Assembly: GCA_019775845.1 (NCBI GenBank)
Contig: JADQAV010000064.1
Span: 108,825 to 172,824, forward strand
Direction: 5' to 3'
Length of the DNA: 64,000 nt
Origin: Myrmaecium sp. VS I D KN 1
Taxonomy: Eukaryota; Ascomycota; Dothideomycetes; Valsariales; Valsariaceae
Below, piece after piece: positions 47,314-59,089 of this stretch. The stretch's first letter is position 1. Every line of letters begins with the position of its first letter. A program made the position numbers and the translations under genes. Below the pieces are notes generated by a model. The model was not told the origin of the DNA. It saw only the letters and a list, made by a program, of their open reading frames with translations, and searched no databases.

Positions 47314-48951
47314 ATGCTATTCTCTCGTTCCATCCTCTCTCTTCTTTCGCTCGCCTCTTTCGGCGCAGCTTCCCCCATCAACAGCCGCGTCGCCATCCCT
47401 TCAGTGGGCACCTGGCTATGGCTGACCTCCCAGATCACCGACTCTTCCGCGGTCAGCAGCATGCTGTCGTTCGCCCAGAAGAACGGCGTCAACAGCATCT
47501 ACCTGCAGTACAACCCCGGCATTGCCACCTCATCGTACCAAAGCTTCATTGCGGCCGCCAGTGCCAAGGGCATCAGCGTTCAGGCGCTCGAGGGTGAGCC
47601 GGAGTGGGCCCTCGAGGAGACTCCCCAGGGTCTGACCGACTTCCTCACCTGGGTGGAGACATACCAGAACGGCGCGTCCTCGAGCCAGAAGTTCTCCGCC
47701 ATCCACATCGACCTCACCCCGTACACCCTGGCCGACTGGGCGACCAACCAGACCGGCGTCACCGCCAACTGGCAGGCCAACGTCAAGCAGGTCGTCGCCA
47801 AAGCCAAGTCGCTCGGCATCAAGGCCGTCGGCGACGTCCCCTTCTGGCTCAACATCGACAACACCGCCGATAACTCCCAGACCCTCAGCAGCTGGATGAT
47901 GTCCGAGTACGACGAGATCATCCTCACCTCGTACCGTACAACCAGCGATGCCATCCTGAGCGTTGCTGATGCCGTTTTGACTGAGGCTGACCAGGCTGGC
48001 CGCAAGGTCGGTCTCGCCGTTGATACGACCAACTCGGACTCCAACAGCTTCTACGGTTCGGACGTGAGCGTCATGACGGCCGAGCTCATCGCTGTCGTCG
48101 AGGGCGTGACCCACTCTTCCTTCGACGGCCTCTCCGTCAACGACTTGATCGCATGGATGGCCATGAAGGGTGCTGCCGTCACCAGCAGCTCCAGCTCCAG
48201 CTCTTCGACCATCAACACCAAGTCCTCGACTTCCAGCAAGGCCACCACCAGCAGCTCCACCTCCAGCTTGATCACTCCCAGCCCGGTTTTGGCCTCCACC
48301 ACCAGCTCGTCTTCCTCCGTCACGACCTCCACCCAGACCGGCCTCGTCTCGCTGTACTACCAGTGCGGCGGCCAAAACTACAACGGCCCAACCAAGTGCG
48401 TCTCCGGCGCCGTCTGCCAGTCCCAAAACGCCTTTTACTACCAGTGCGTCGCTGCTCCTAGCACCTCTTCTTCTACCACCTCCTCCAAGGTGACCAGCAC
48501 CAGCAGCACCAGCACTTCCACCAAGGCAACCACCACCTCTTCCACCACCTCCACCACCAGCACCAAGACCACCTCAACCAGCACCACCACCAGCCCCGCC
48601 GCCGCCGCCACCGCCGCCGGCACCGTCCCCCTCTACTACCAATGCGGCGGCATCAACTACACCGGCGCCACCAAGTGCGTCGCCGGCGCCGTCTGCCAAT
48701 CGCAAAACGCCTTTTACTACCAGTGCGTCGCCGCTCCCACCACCACTTCTAGCAGCACGAAGACGACGTCCACTTCGTCTACCAAGACGACCAGCACCAG
48801 CACCAGCACGACGAGCACCAAGGCGGCGGCGGCGAGCCCGGCGGTGGCGAAGTATGGGCAGTGTGGTGGTGTGGGGTACGCGGGCTCGACGACGTGTGTG
48901 GCGGGCGCGAGCTGTGTGTATATGAATGCGTTTTATTCGCAGTGTTTGTAG
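47314..48951 (+). CDS. Secreted protein: uncharacterised TIM-barrel-like domain plus three CBM1
   Basis: Intronless, 545 aa. Signal peptide [19 protein letters not shown]. Residues about 26-290 form a compact domain ([69 protein letters not shown]) with strand-helix periodicity and conserved-looking acids, suggesting a TIM-barrel hydrolase-like fold; I cannot name a GH family. Ser/Thr linkers then separate three CBM1 cellulose-binding modules (about residues 347-375, 442-470, 515-545), each with YxQCGG...C...C...F/Y-YxQC. The first two are near duplicates; the third, [15 protein letters not shown], is closest to the standard form. It probably acts on plant cell walls outside the cell. Confidence 0.8.
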   Translation: MLFSRSILSLLSLASFGAASPINSRVAIPSVGTWLWLTSQITDSSAVSSMLSFAQKNGVNSIYLQYNPGIATSSYQSFIAAASAKGISVQALEGEPEWALEETPQGLTDFLTWVETYQNGASSSQKFSAIHIDLTPYTLADWATNQTGVTANWQANVKQVVAKAKSLGIKAVGDVPFWLNIDNTADNSQTLSSWMMSEYDEIILTSYRTTSDAILSVADAVLTEADQAGRKVGLAVDTTNSDSNSFYGSDVSVMTAELIAVVEGVTHSSFDGLSVNDLIAWMAMKGAAVTSSSSSSSSTINTKSSTSSKATTSSSTSSLITPSPVLASTTSSSSSVTTSTQTGLVSLYYQCGGQNYNGPTKCVSGAVCQSQNAFYYQCVAAPSTSSSTTSSKVTSTSSTSTSTKATTTSSTTSTTSTKTTSTSTTTSPAAAATAAGTVPLYYQCGGINYTGATKCVAGAVCQSQNAFYYQCVAAPTTTSSSTKTTSTSSTKTTSTSTSTTSTKAAAASPAVAKYGQCGGVGYAGSTTCVAGASCVYMNAFYSQCL

Positions 48952-49888
48952 GATGCAGGGTGAGGAAGAGGTGAGGACGGAGTGATGGGATAGGGGAAAT
49001 TAGGTTTCTTTCTTCCTTTTCTTCTTTGAATTAGGATATCTTGCTTTTTATTAGCTTGGATTGTATTGGTTTAACTTAGCATCGGTCGGAGTTTTATAGA
49101 GGGGTGCTTTGGGGAATTAGAATATTGATTTTATCTATTTTTTAAACTTTTGAGGTGTTTGTTTTTTCTTCTGATCGCGCCTATTCACTCTTCCTCCTCT
49201 TTCTACAATTAGGGAACCAGACCTTCTATTCCATTTATTTTCTCAGTCATTCAGGTGTTTGTTTTCCTTTCTGACGGCGCGGCCCTACCCTTCCTTCTCT
49301 TTCTACCGCAATCAGAGGGAGTCTCAGTTTGAAGTTAATAAAACCTTCTAACTATGATCAAGTCCTTCTTTTTATCTCCTCTTTCATCGAATAACTTCTC
49401 AACGAACAGAACTGTTATAGGATGTAAAATAGGGGTGATTCTTGCGCCCATCCCCATTGCAACCGATTGTAGTAGTAATTGCGAGCAGTGGGTCTTAACA
49501 GAAACAGAATCCTGATCCTACTATATCCACTCACTCTGCCGTGTATTCATACTCTTAGGAGTACAACATAAGGTGACCTCCGAATCCTCCGCCCACATTC
49601 CGTCCTCGGACTTTTCGCCTATCTCCGCTGGATCCGGACTTTAGCCTCCGCGAGCGGGGGAAGGCTGTCGATCAACCCCTCCCCTTCGGGACTCCAACCA
49701 ATCAACGGTGGTCTTCGTGCTTTGCTAACTCCGTTGACGTGCATCGCTGGTGCTGCTGGCTGACGAGGGAGTACAATGTGGGGGATTTTATATAAAGATC
49801 CTGACATTCCCTTTGTAGTGTTGCTTACGACAACCTCCGGACTTTGTGCCTGAGACAACACACATTCGGATTCACATCCCAAACCACG
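48952..49888. other. AT-richer intergenic region with a 60-bp duplication
   Basis: The 3' side of the CBM1 gene. AGGTGTTTGTTTT...CTTCTGA...CTCTTTCTAC occurs at about 49154-49212 and again, diverged, at about 49254-49315. No gene is supported until 49889. Confidence 0.5.
49789..49796 (+). promoter_or_regulatory. TATATAAA box of the SDR-like gene
   Basis: TATATAAA lies 93 bp upstream of the ATG at 49889. Confidence 0.45.
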
Positions 49889-50936
49889 ATGGTCTCCCCC
49901 TCCGCCATCCGGGAAGCCAACGCCCGCTTCCAAGCCGCCCACCACACCGGCCTCGTGCTCGTCTTCGCGGGCGCGACCAGCGGCATCGGCGCCGGCACCC
50001 TCGACCGCGTCGCCGCCATGGTCTTCGACTCGGTCATCTACGTCCTGGGCCGGTCGGCGGCTCGGTTCGCGCCGACGAAAGCCCGTCTCGAGGCCCTCCA
50101 TCCGTCGCTGACGATTGTGTTTTTGGAGCTGGATGTTTCGCTCCTCCGTGATGTGGATGAGGCGTGTGGCCGGATTAAGGCCCGGGAGACGAAGGTGGAT
50201 TGGTTGTTTATGAGTCAGGGGCAGTTGCCTTGGGGGGGTGCGACGTGTATGTGACCAAGAATGAGAGAGAGAGTGAGAGAAAGATAGCCCTGTCCAGCCG
50301 CTCACAAACCCCCTCCCAGACACCGCCGAAAACCTCGAGCTCAACTTCGTGCTCTCCTACTACAGCCGCATGCGCCTCACCACCAACTTGCTCCCCCTGC
50401 TCCAGCAGTCCCCGCAGCACCCCCGCGTCCTCGCCGTCCTCAACGCCGGCCACGAAACAAAACCCCTCCTCGAATCCGACCTCGGCCTTTCTTCCTCCCC
50501 CTCCTCCTGGTCCGTCCCCAACCTCATCAACCACACCACCACCATGACCTCCCTCGCCCTCGTCCACCTCGCCCGCCACGCGCCCCGCATCGCCTTCCTG
50601 CACTCCTCCCCCGGCCTTGTTGCTACGGGTATCGTGGCGCGTTTGCGACCCGCGCCTGATGCGTCGTTCCTGTGGCGCCTGCTGGTGGCGTTGATGCGTC
50701 CGCTTCTGGCGTTGATCATTCGCGTGGCGGCGATTGATGTGGGGGAGAGTGGGGAGCGGCATGCGTATTTGCTTGCGGCTGAGGAGGGGTGGGAGCCCGG
50801 GATGGCGGTGAGGGTGGATGCGAAGTGTGAGGTCCTGGAGATGACGCCGTTGTTGGAGGGGTATGTGCAGAAGGGGATGCCGGAGAGGGTGTGGGAGCAT
50901 ACGGTGGGGGTGTTCGAGAGGGTGTTGGGGGGGTAG
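49889..50936 (+). CDS. SDR-family oxidoreductase-like protein, divergent active site
   Basis: Exons 49889-50246 and 50320-50936 give 324 aa; intron GTATGT...CCCAG. The N-terminal Rossmann motif VFAGATSGIGAGTL (TGxxxGIG type) is clear and binds NAD(P). WLFMSQG stands where SDRs have NNAG. The catalytic region reads FVLSYYSRMRLTTNLLPLL, so the Tyr is there but the usual YxxxK lysine is replaced. This variant belongs to a fungal SDR-like subgroup often found near secondary-metabolism genes. The reaction is unknown and catalysis itself is uncertain. It lies in the subtelomeric group next to the permease (convergent, 422 bp apart). Confidence 0.82.
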
Positions 50937-51358
50937 ATGTTGGGAAGGTGGGATGTGGGGTTTGGCTTGGTTTGTGGGGTTGAACGGGGTGTTCCGGACG
51001 GGTGGCTGTTGTGGTTTTGGGTGCGGGTGTTACTTGGCTTTTTCTTTTTCATTCTCCTCTCAAAATGGTGCCGATCCGTTCTTTGGTCGCTAGGACAAGC
51101 AAATTGTCAAGTCAGAGTTCGGTCATGAGTTCAGTTTCGAGGGCTTTCTGAGACGTCGGTAACGGTAGTTTGATATAATAATGTCTCTCCTCTTCATGTG
51201 CATATCATACTCTGGAAGAAGACAGTTTCTCATATGCACACGACAAGAAACCGTATACTCCAGTAGGTCTACCTCCACCAACAGAGAGAGGGACTGTGGC
51301 AAGAAACAGAAAACACAACGATTGAAACCCAGCCCTCCCTCCCCTCACAACACACTCT
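50937..51358. other. Convergent 3' intergenic region
   Basis: Lies between the SDR-like gene and the permease tail. No gene is supported. Confidence 0.5.
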
Positions 51359-54087
51359 TCAAAACAGCCTCGCCAAAATCCGATCCTTCACCGTCATCGG
51401 CGCCCCATCCTCCTCCCGCTCCTGCCGATAATACTCCGTCAGCGCGTCAAAGAACGCGAGTCCGGAACTTAGATCCACCGCTTTCGCCCGCTGGAACCGC
51501 GTTCGCTTCACCAGCTTCCAGCCTAGCCCGATGCCGCCGGCGAGAGCGATCTGTTTGTTTGGTTAGGAAGGTGGCTTGGAGGGGGGAAGAGAAGGGGGGT
51601 GTTTGACGACTTACGATCCCGTAGTTAAAGATAAACGTTGAGACTTCCCAGTTCCCCTTGAGGAAGACGGCGTAGCCTTGGATCCTGAAGAAGCATCATG
51701 CATCGTCAGTCCCTAACTCGGGCTGCTGGTGGAGTGCGGAGTAAACGTACCAAATAAACAACCCCGCCCATCCCAACGCCCAGTACCCCGCGTACGGCTG
51801 CCACCGCGACCGCGACGGCAGGAAGGACGCCCGGTCGATGTGCTGCGCTTTCATCGCCGCGTTGAACCGGATCCATGTTGCGGACATGACGCACCAGTTG
51901 CTGTGGAGCAGACAGGTTAGATGCTGGGGAGTGGAGAGGAAAAGGGGGGGAAGGGACTTACAACATGGTGGCGGCGGTGCAGAAGCTGTGGGTGGGGTTA
52001 GGGTTAGCATCTGCTTCTCGGGATTAAGGAGAAGGTGGGTGATATCTTTCTTACTTGAGAATCCAATTCAACACCGTCGAGCTCCCCGATCCAAGCGCAA
52101 GGTAAGCCAGGCAGCCCAGCAGCATAACCACAATCACAGCCATATACGGCGTCCCACTATCAAAGCCCTCCGTTAGCCGCCTGCAGTCGAAGGGGGTGTG
52201 TTATTCTCCATTGCTAAGGGCCTAAGTACGTACTGCTTATTCGTCCGCCGCAAAAACCGCGGCGCCTGCCCCTCCAGCGCCAGCGCGTGCAGGCTCCGCG
52301 ACGCGTTGAACGTGTACGCGTTCCCGCCGGAGACGACGGTGGTGAGCAAGGCGGCGTTGACGATGGAGGGCAGGACGGGGATGCGGAGGCGTTGCATGGA
52401 TATGACGCTGTGTGAGATGGATGGTCAGTCATGCATTGAAGCGGGGGGGTTTTATTCAAAGGGAGGCCTACTAGGGTGATCCGCCGGCGTAGGAGTCGGA
52501 GCCGTTTGTTAGACTGTGGTGGGTGTGTGTTAGTGGGATTTGCGCGGATACTGGGGATGTGCGGGCTCTTCACTTACGTTTCGTCGTTGTAGGGGACGAG
52601 GATCTGTACAGACAGAGTGGTCAGTGGTGATTCACGGGTTCTGAATGAGATGGAAGCGAACTTACCCCAATACAGAGACAGCCCCCGATGAAAAAGATAA
52701 TCATCCGCACCATGATGGTAGCGAACGCCCGCGGCACCGTTCGACGGGGGTCTCTCGCCTCGCCGGCAATCACTAATCGATCAATGTCAGTCGCCACAGA
52801 CTCTCGAACTACAGCCGACAAAACTCACTGGATATATATTCCGGCCCACCCATCACAAACCCAGCAACATTAACCGCGTTAACAAAAGACTCCAGCCTCG
52901 TCCCCGGGGTATCGCCCGCCCAAACGCCGGGATCCCTCCAGTAGCGGAAGCCGAAGCGGCTGTCACGGACGGAGCACGTTAGCCAGTCCATCTCTCTCGC
53001 TCCGCGGGTTATGAGACTCACTCGTGCAGCGGGTTACCTCCTAGCATCGCCACGAAGGTGTAGACGATGAGTCCCATTGCCAGAATGACCTTACCCAGCG
53101 CTAGCCAGACTGGGATGGGAGATGGAATGTTAGTGTGGTCCGAAGGGTTGGTGGAGGAGGAGGGAATTCCACGCACACTCGGCTTCGCCGAAGAGGTCGC
53201 CGCGCCAGACGTTGATGGCTAGGTAGAAGATCAGGGAGACTATGGGCATATCAGTCAGTACGGCCACGCATTGGGGATGGGATGGACGTACCGGTGATGA
53301 GGATAGCGGGTGATTGATTATAGCCCCAGTATTCGACGAGCGTGTTGATCATGGTGGCTTCGAAGATGACGTAGGATGTTTGTGCGAACTGCATATGTGC
53401 GTCAGCCTACGCCACGTCTCTTAGAGGACTCCTCGAGGGGGAAACGCACGAAATGATTCCAACCGACGGCGACGCCGAGGGCGGGATCGACCATCCGGCC
53501 GGCCAGTCGGATGAAGGAACCATCGAGGGGGAAAAGGGTGACGATCTCCGTTTCTGCGAGACAGTGTGAGATTTCATTTCTGAGAGAGAAGAGTCTAGCT
53601 GGTCTCTTACGGCACTGAGCGATCGAAAAGACCACAGTCGCCCAGAAGATGAAGGCGATGAGCAGACACAGCGGGCCGGACAAGACACCAGACCCGATGG
53701 CCACGAAGAGCGCGCTGAAACGTATTTCATCAGCTTCGCATCTTCAGAAACATCGTGTTCCTCTTCCCACGTACGCGCCGATAGATCCAGCCAGTGCGGT
53801 CAACTGGATTTGCCGCGGGTTCAGTCGCCGGTGGTTCACCGAGTGCTTGATCGCGGCCTCCAGCTCGGTGGCCTCGGCCTCCGATTTGGGAGCGTAGCCA
53901 GGGCTGCGGGATTGATCGCCGTCGCTATCCTGTGATGGTGTCAGTTCAGATGAAACATAGGTACTACGATAGTACTGTAATATGAAGGAATCCCCACCAA
54001 GACGGTAACCTGGCCAGCCTCGAGCGAGTCCACCGTCGTCAAGGGGCCCGTGTCTTTCTTGCCCACATCGCTGATGCTGGGCTCCAT
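51359..54087 (-). CDS. APC-family amino acid permease (AGP2-like), 17 exons
   Basis: Exons are 54087-53998, 53929-53775, 53714-53611, 53553-53450, 53388-53292, 53239-53177, 53109-53022, 52959-52829, 52772-52666, 52603-52578, 52513-52472, 52407-52234, 52156-52055, 51985-51962, 51900-51751, 51684-51615 and 51550-51359; the joined CDS is 572 aa. Family blocks include NHRRLNPRQIQLTALAGSIG, FVAIGSGVLSGP, TEIVTLFPLDGSFIRLAGR, SFVNAVNVAGFVMGGPEYIS and RDPRRTVPRAF, matching the fungal AAP/AGP2-type branch. About 12 helices are expected at the plasma membrane. Two exons are as short as 24 and 26 bp. Sixteen introns is far above every other gene here. Substrate unknown; carnitine, polyamine or amino acid transport are known for relatives. 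Confidence 0.88.
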
Positions 54088-55012
54088 GGTGATGGTATGG
54101 AGTTGAAGAAAAGACAATGAAAGATGGAGAAAAAAAGGTGAGGATGGCGTGAGTGAACGATCTCCAGCGATTCACCTACACACCTATATACATCCATCCC
54201 TCCCTCAGCAGGCTAAGACTCGCGTCACGTTCCAAGGCCGATAGAGCCTAGACGATAGCCGTTCACACTTACAAGCAGGGACCAAACGCCAACATGGGGA
54301 AAACGATTCGAGAACACCGCCGCCTTTCCCCAATCGGCTGGCTTTATCGTCCCCTTCCTGTGCCACGCCCGACAGTAACCGGGGCGGAAATGTGTTTTGC
54401 GGGGTTGATAGTGACGGGCGGAGGCGAGGTGGGCGCGAAGGTCCAAGCGGTGGGTGGGTGAAGTGACTGCATACTATAGGATTGGACCTATTAGCCACTC
54501 GACCACCTCCCGAAGGAGAACAGGCAGAGTCCGGGGGAGGCGTTTGGGAAGGTCAAACCGGCGCTGCGGTTTGGTGGAGGGGAGGTGGGTGTTGGGAGGG
54601 AGGTTCCTCGATGGGGTAAAAGCCCGGAACGCCGGATGACCGGATTAGGCAATTTTGGTCACAACCGACTATTCGATACTGACAGCCTTCCCCAGATAAG
54701 CCCGCCAGTATTCCGCCGCTCCGCCGCTCCGCTCACTTCTTCACTCCTCACTAAGAATACCTAGCGACGCGTAAGGCGGAGGCGACTAGCAGGGCTGATC
54801 CAAAGCCGCGGATATGCGACGGCCCTCTCTGTAACGTCCCCTTGGCCGTCACACCCCCTCCTCACTCTGTTGTTATTAGATTCCCCTCGCCGCGCATCGA
54901 TGGCTGCTGCTCTTCTCCTTCGACATTCTGCATCTTCTTAACTAATTCGTTCTCCTCCGTTTGCCCATCCCTCTCCAGCCTCGCTGCCTCTGTAACCCCC
55001 TTCCTCCACGCC
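54088..55012. promoter_or_regulatory. Shared divergent promoter, permease / dioxygenase
   Basis: 925 bp separate the start codons of the minus-strand permease and the plus-strand dioxygenase. It is GC-mixed, with CCGTTCACAC (54250-54262) and a GGGCGGAAATG stretch (54380-54390), and no ORF. Co-regulation is inferred from geometry only. Confidence 0.4.
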
Positions 55013-56492
55013 ATGGCACCTTCCCTCATCACCATCGATGCCTCCGAGCCGCTGGAGAAGATCAACGAGATCATGGCTCGCGACGGCGGTGTCATCGTCT
55101 CAAACCTTCTCTCCCCTGAGCTCCTGAAAGAGACCATGGCTGCGAGTGAGTCGTAGCCCACAGGGAAGAAGCTGGTAGAGACTAACCCTCCTACCACCTA
55201 CAGTCGAACCGCACATCTCCGGCCGCAAGCTGTGGGACTCGACCGAAACGCACAATGAGCTCGGGACGGAGTTCTTCCCGGAGGGGTCGCAGCGTGTTTA
55301 TGTCGGTCCCTCATCCCCAAAGCTCAGGTGTTTTCTGTGGTAGAGGTCTGACTTTGTGTCTGTTTGCAGGGCCTCCTCGCCAAAATGCCCGACCAGCTGA
55401 TCAAGATCATGCGTCTGCCCATCTGGCAAGGCATCATGGCTCGCTTCTTGAAGTACATACTCCCTCTCCCCTCCTCAATCAACCCGAGGAGACGACAAAC
55501 GAAACACTAACCCCTCCACCAGCGACGAATACGCCTCCTACACCGGCGAAACCCTCGTCCCGCAAAAGAGCGGCTACATGCTCGCCTCCACCGCCGCTCT
55601 CCGTCTGGTGCCAGGCGCCAAGCGGCAGCCGCTTCACCGCGTATGTGAAATCGCCGTCCTCCCTGAGACACACCTATCAACTAACCGAATCCTGATCCCC
55701 CCCAGGACCAAATCGCCTACCAAAGCCGCCCCGACCCCAGCAACCCCCTCTTCACCCCCATGGTCGGCTGTCTGATCGCGGGGTCGAGGTGCACGTATAA
55801 GAATGGGGTGAGGAATACACAGCTTTCCCTTGCTTTCCTTCCGTCCCGCGCGACTGACCATTATAGGCTACCGCAGTCATCCCCGGCAGCCACCTCTGGG
55901 CCCCCGACCGCGCGCCTAAGGTCCAGGAGTGCACGTATGCGGAGATGGAACCGGGATCGGCGCTGTTTACGCTGGGATGTAAGACGGCACCAACTGAAGA
56001 AACCCTGCCATCCGCGTGTGGATGCTAACGCATTCCAAGCGACCTACCACGGCGCCGGCGAGAACAAGTGCGAGAAGACGGATCCGGATGCGCTGCGGAC
56101 GTTGTTTGCGGTGTTTGGGTACGTGGAATTTCCTCTTTTCCAGAAGGAGGAGCCATTTCTTTTTCGTTCTTTTCACTGACGATTCCACTTCGTATAGTCA
56201 ACGCGATTACTTCCGCCAAGACCAAGACGAGGTGCTCTCGACTCCGCTTGAGATCGCGCGCAGGCTACCTGAGGATATTTTGAGGTTGGCGGGTTATTGT
56301 AGGTTTCTTGTCCCTTTTACGCGACTTGCATGTACTGTATTGTACTAACTATTCCCCGTCAATATAGACAAGGCGGTGGGCGGCGTGGGATACGTTGAGG
56401 ATCATCAACATCCGGTTGAGTTTTTGAAGAAGGCGGAGGGGAACGTGGGGATGGGGAAGTTGGGGGCGGCGGCTGCGCAGTTGAAGGTTTAG
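55013..56492 (+). CDS. Phytanoyl-CoA dioxygenase (PhyH) family Fe(II)/2OG enzyme
   Basis: Nine exons: 55013-55145, 55204-55301, 55370-55452, 55523-55640, 55706-55807, 55867-55978, 56040-56118, 56198-56298 and 56368-56492, giving 316 aa. Family landmarks are ARDGGVIVSNLLSPELL at the N-terminus, MVGCLIAGSRCTYKNGATAV, IPGSHLW (iron-ligand and substrate region), GSALFTLGSTYHGAGEN with the distal His, and the C-terminal LAGYYKAVGGVGYVE. Such enzymes hydroxylate or desaturate small molecules with Fe(II) and 2-oxoglutarate. The second intron would use a non-consensus GTCGGT donor at 55302; frame and homology force it, but this junction is the least certain. The start Met follows CACGCCATGGC. Confidence 0.82.
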
Positions 56493-56738
56493 GGTGGTTC
56501 TTTGCTTTTACCTATTCTTCGTCCTTTTTTGTTTGGTTTGCCTTTTTTTGTCGTGGGTTTAGCTGTCATGGCATCGCAGTAATTGTTGGTTTCTCGACAC
56601 CTCCACTGGCGTCACGAACGAAAAGCGAGATTGCTGCGGTAGATAATGAAGTTTCAGTATATGGGGCTGGAAGTGAGCTCAATGCGTGTATATCTTAGGG
56701 ATCCCAACCTACTTCACCTGATCTCTAGTATGAATAAT

Positions 56739-58167
56739 TCACGTCAAAACCTCATCCCCCTTCCACCCCGAGCGCCCCCGACTCTCCGCCAACCTGCTGT
56801 CATCCTCCCAACTCCCATCATCCCTCGACGACAACCTCCGCACATCCACCACCGAAACACCAGCACCACCAGCACCAGCACCCCCCACCTCCTCCTCCTC
56901 AAACTGCGTCAACGGAAACTCCCCATCCCTTATCCGCTCCGACACCAACGCCGACGCCGTCTTATCGCCGCGCCTCCCCCGCAGCCGCAGCGGCTGCGAC
57001 TGCAGCTCCGCACTCCGCCCGCTCTCGCTCCCGCGCTTCCCACTCGTCCCGCCCTCCACGCTGCTCCACCACCATCGTCCCGTGGAGGGAAGGATGCGTG
57101 TGATGACGGGTCGCAGCATGGGCACGCAGGCGTTGGCGACCGCGACGGCGGGCTCGGCGACGCTCCAGAAGGCCGCGTCGATCATGCTGTAGGGGAGGTC
57201 GGTGAAGTCGACCGTGGTGAGGACGCGGATGCGGATGACGGTTATGGCGGAGATGCTTGGAAAAAGGGGAGGGGGTTAGTGAGGAAGAAGAGAGGGAAAA
57301 GAAGAGGGAGGAGGAAACACGTACAAAACACCCACACAAAACACGGCATACAACCCCCACTTCGTCGTCCTTGTCATCTGCAGCGTACTAATAAACCGCA
57401 CCGGCAGCAAGATGATCGCCAGATCCGTGACCAGATTGAACGCGCCGATGGTGCTGAAGGCCACGTTCTGACTCGCGCAATGCCCGCCCGCGATCGTCTG
57501 GTCCCAGTTGTAGGCGAACGGCTGGCAGATGAGGAATACTTGCAGCGTGCTGCCGAGCCAGTAGGCGCACGCGCATCCCGTGCAGATCCACGCCCCGACC
57601 CGGAAGGGCTTGCTGATGAAGATGCGTTGGTAGAAGATGAGGTAGGTCAGCTTGGCGAGCAGCATCGCGTTGTAGTAGACGAGTTGGTAGGCGATGAGCA
57701 TCTGGGATGGGGAGAGAGAGGTGGGTTGTGGTTAGTATGGAGAGTATCATCACTGGAAGGATGGGTAGTTGTTCCTGGGACCTAGGACGTACCTGGAAAA
57801 TCCGGACGGTGTTGATGGGCGGCATGTCGGCCATGTGGTTGCGCATCCCCAGACGCGCGTAGTGGTAGTGCATGCCCAGCATGCCATACGTATGGAGCTA
57901 TTTTCGAGGTGATGAGCAGAGGGCCATCCGTCAGTGTTTGACTCTCGACTCCGGGTAAATGGATAGATTGGATGGATGTCATACCAGCGACCCAACACAG
58001 CACGCATCATCCCACCAGATCCGATTGCGACGGATGCGTCTCGCGACGAAGCGGAGAACGACCATGAGGGTGGCGAAGGCGGTCAGGACGGTGTTGGCGA
58101 TGAGCTGGTCCCGCACGACCCGATGCTGGAAGACATTGTACAGCGCGATTTGCTGCTGGCTTGCCAT
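56739..58167 (-). CDS. Pth11/rhodopsin-domain seven-helix membrane protein
   Basis: Exons 58167-57985, 57897-57793, 57701-57325 and 57255-56739 give 393 aa. About seven hydrophobic helices run from VLTAFATLMVVLRFVARRI to the segment before ILPSTGRWWW. Diagnostic family motifs are RRIRRNRIWWDDACCV after helix 1, LLAKLTYLIFYQRIF, FLICQPFAYNWD and FNLVTDLAIILLPV. The extracellular part has conserved Cys; no CFEM domain is present. The cytosolic C-terminal tail (about 110 aa) is Ser/Arg/Glu-rich. Relatives include Pth11-like receptors of plant-interacting fungi, though ligands are mostly unknown. It ends tail-to-tail, 246 bp from the dioxygenase stop. Confidence 0.85.
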
Positions 58168-59089
58168 AGTGGCAGGGGCTGATGGGGAAGTGAGTGAGGA
58201 CGCTGCGAAAGGACAGGAGAAGACAGGACAAGACACAAAACCATCGAAGAGACGAAGGGAGACACCTAGAAACATACATACGGTATTTACAACCCCTAAC
58301 TATATTGTAAGCTTACTCTGCATCCTGAGCAGGGAGATGCAATGCGCTAGGGGGCAGGCAGGCATCCTGAAATCCCGCCTACCCTGGCCGCGGCACAGGG
58401 GAAAAAAGAGGGAAAAGCGGCCCGCAGGATTCGATCGTTGCATTGCAGTTGGTGGGACGTTGCGCCGTCCGTCCGAGCGGTGCTTGATCCTTTGTTTTGG
58501 GAGGTGGTGCGATATGGATGCGAGATCTCTCTCCACCGTGCTTCCACTGCCGGTACATATGGACTTGCTAGCAAGATTTGTGAATGGCCAAGGGATATAA
58601 AATTGTACAAGATTTTTCGGAATTCAACCACCCACGCCCGGCCCGGCCCCTCGGATGAACCCACCCGCCAGCACGATGGATGAGCCGTTCCTGGGGCGGC
58701 CCTTCCCATCCGTTTCCCCAGTCACCGTGATTGGCCGCAGCAACGGCAGTGAACGGTTGGCGCGGCGGGGCGTTCGGGCCGAACGGTTTGGGGGGCGGAC
58801 GTTGGCCCATGTTCTCGGACTAGTCCCGGCTCTTCTCGACCCTCACCTCACTAACGACAGCCTGGGGGGGAAGGGGGAGGCGGAGGCGGAGGCGGGCGAA
58901 GGTGAACGGTTTCAAGAATGATCCGATATGGGCCGCCGGCACTTGGACTTGGGCGAGGGAGGGTGATTTAACCCACGCGTTCGGTCTGTTCCTGCAGGTT
59001 ACCGCTGAAAATCTTGGGACGACTGAGATCTCTCTTTCATAGATTCACGCATCACCACCAGCACTACTACCACCACCTCCTCTTCCAGC
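58168..59089. promoter_or_regulatory. Shared divergent promoter, Pth11-like / GMC
   Basis: 922 bp between divergent starts. It holds three copies of GAACGGTT (58751, 58781, 58904) and a GGAGGC run (58876-58895). No ORF has coding character. Confidence 0.4.

Noticed and set aside
51990-52006. Interstitial telomere-like GGTTAGGGTTAG
   Set aside because: Only two units inside an intron of the permease; too short to indicate a former chromosome end.
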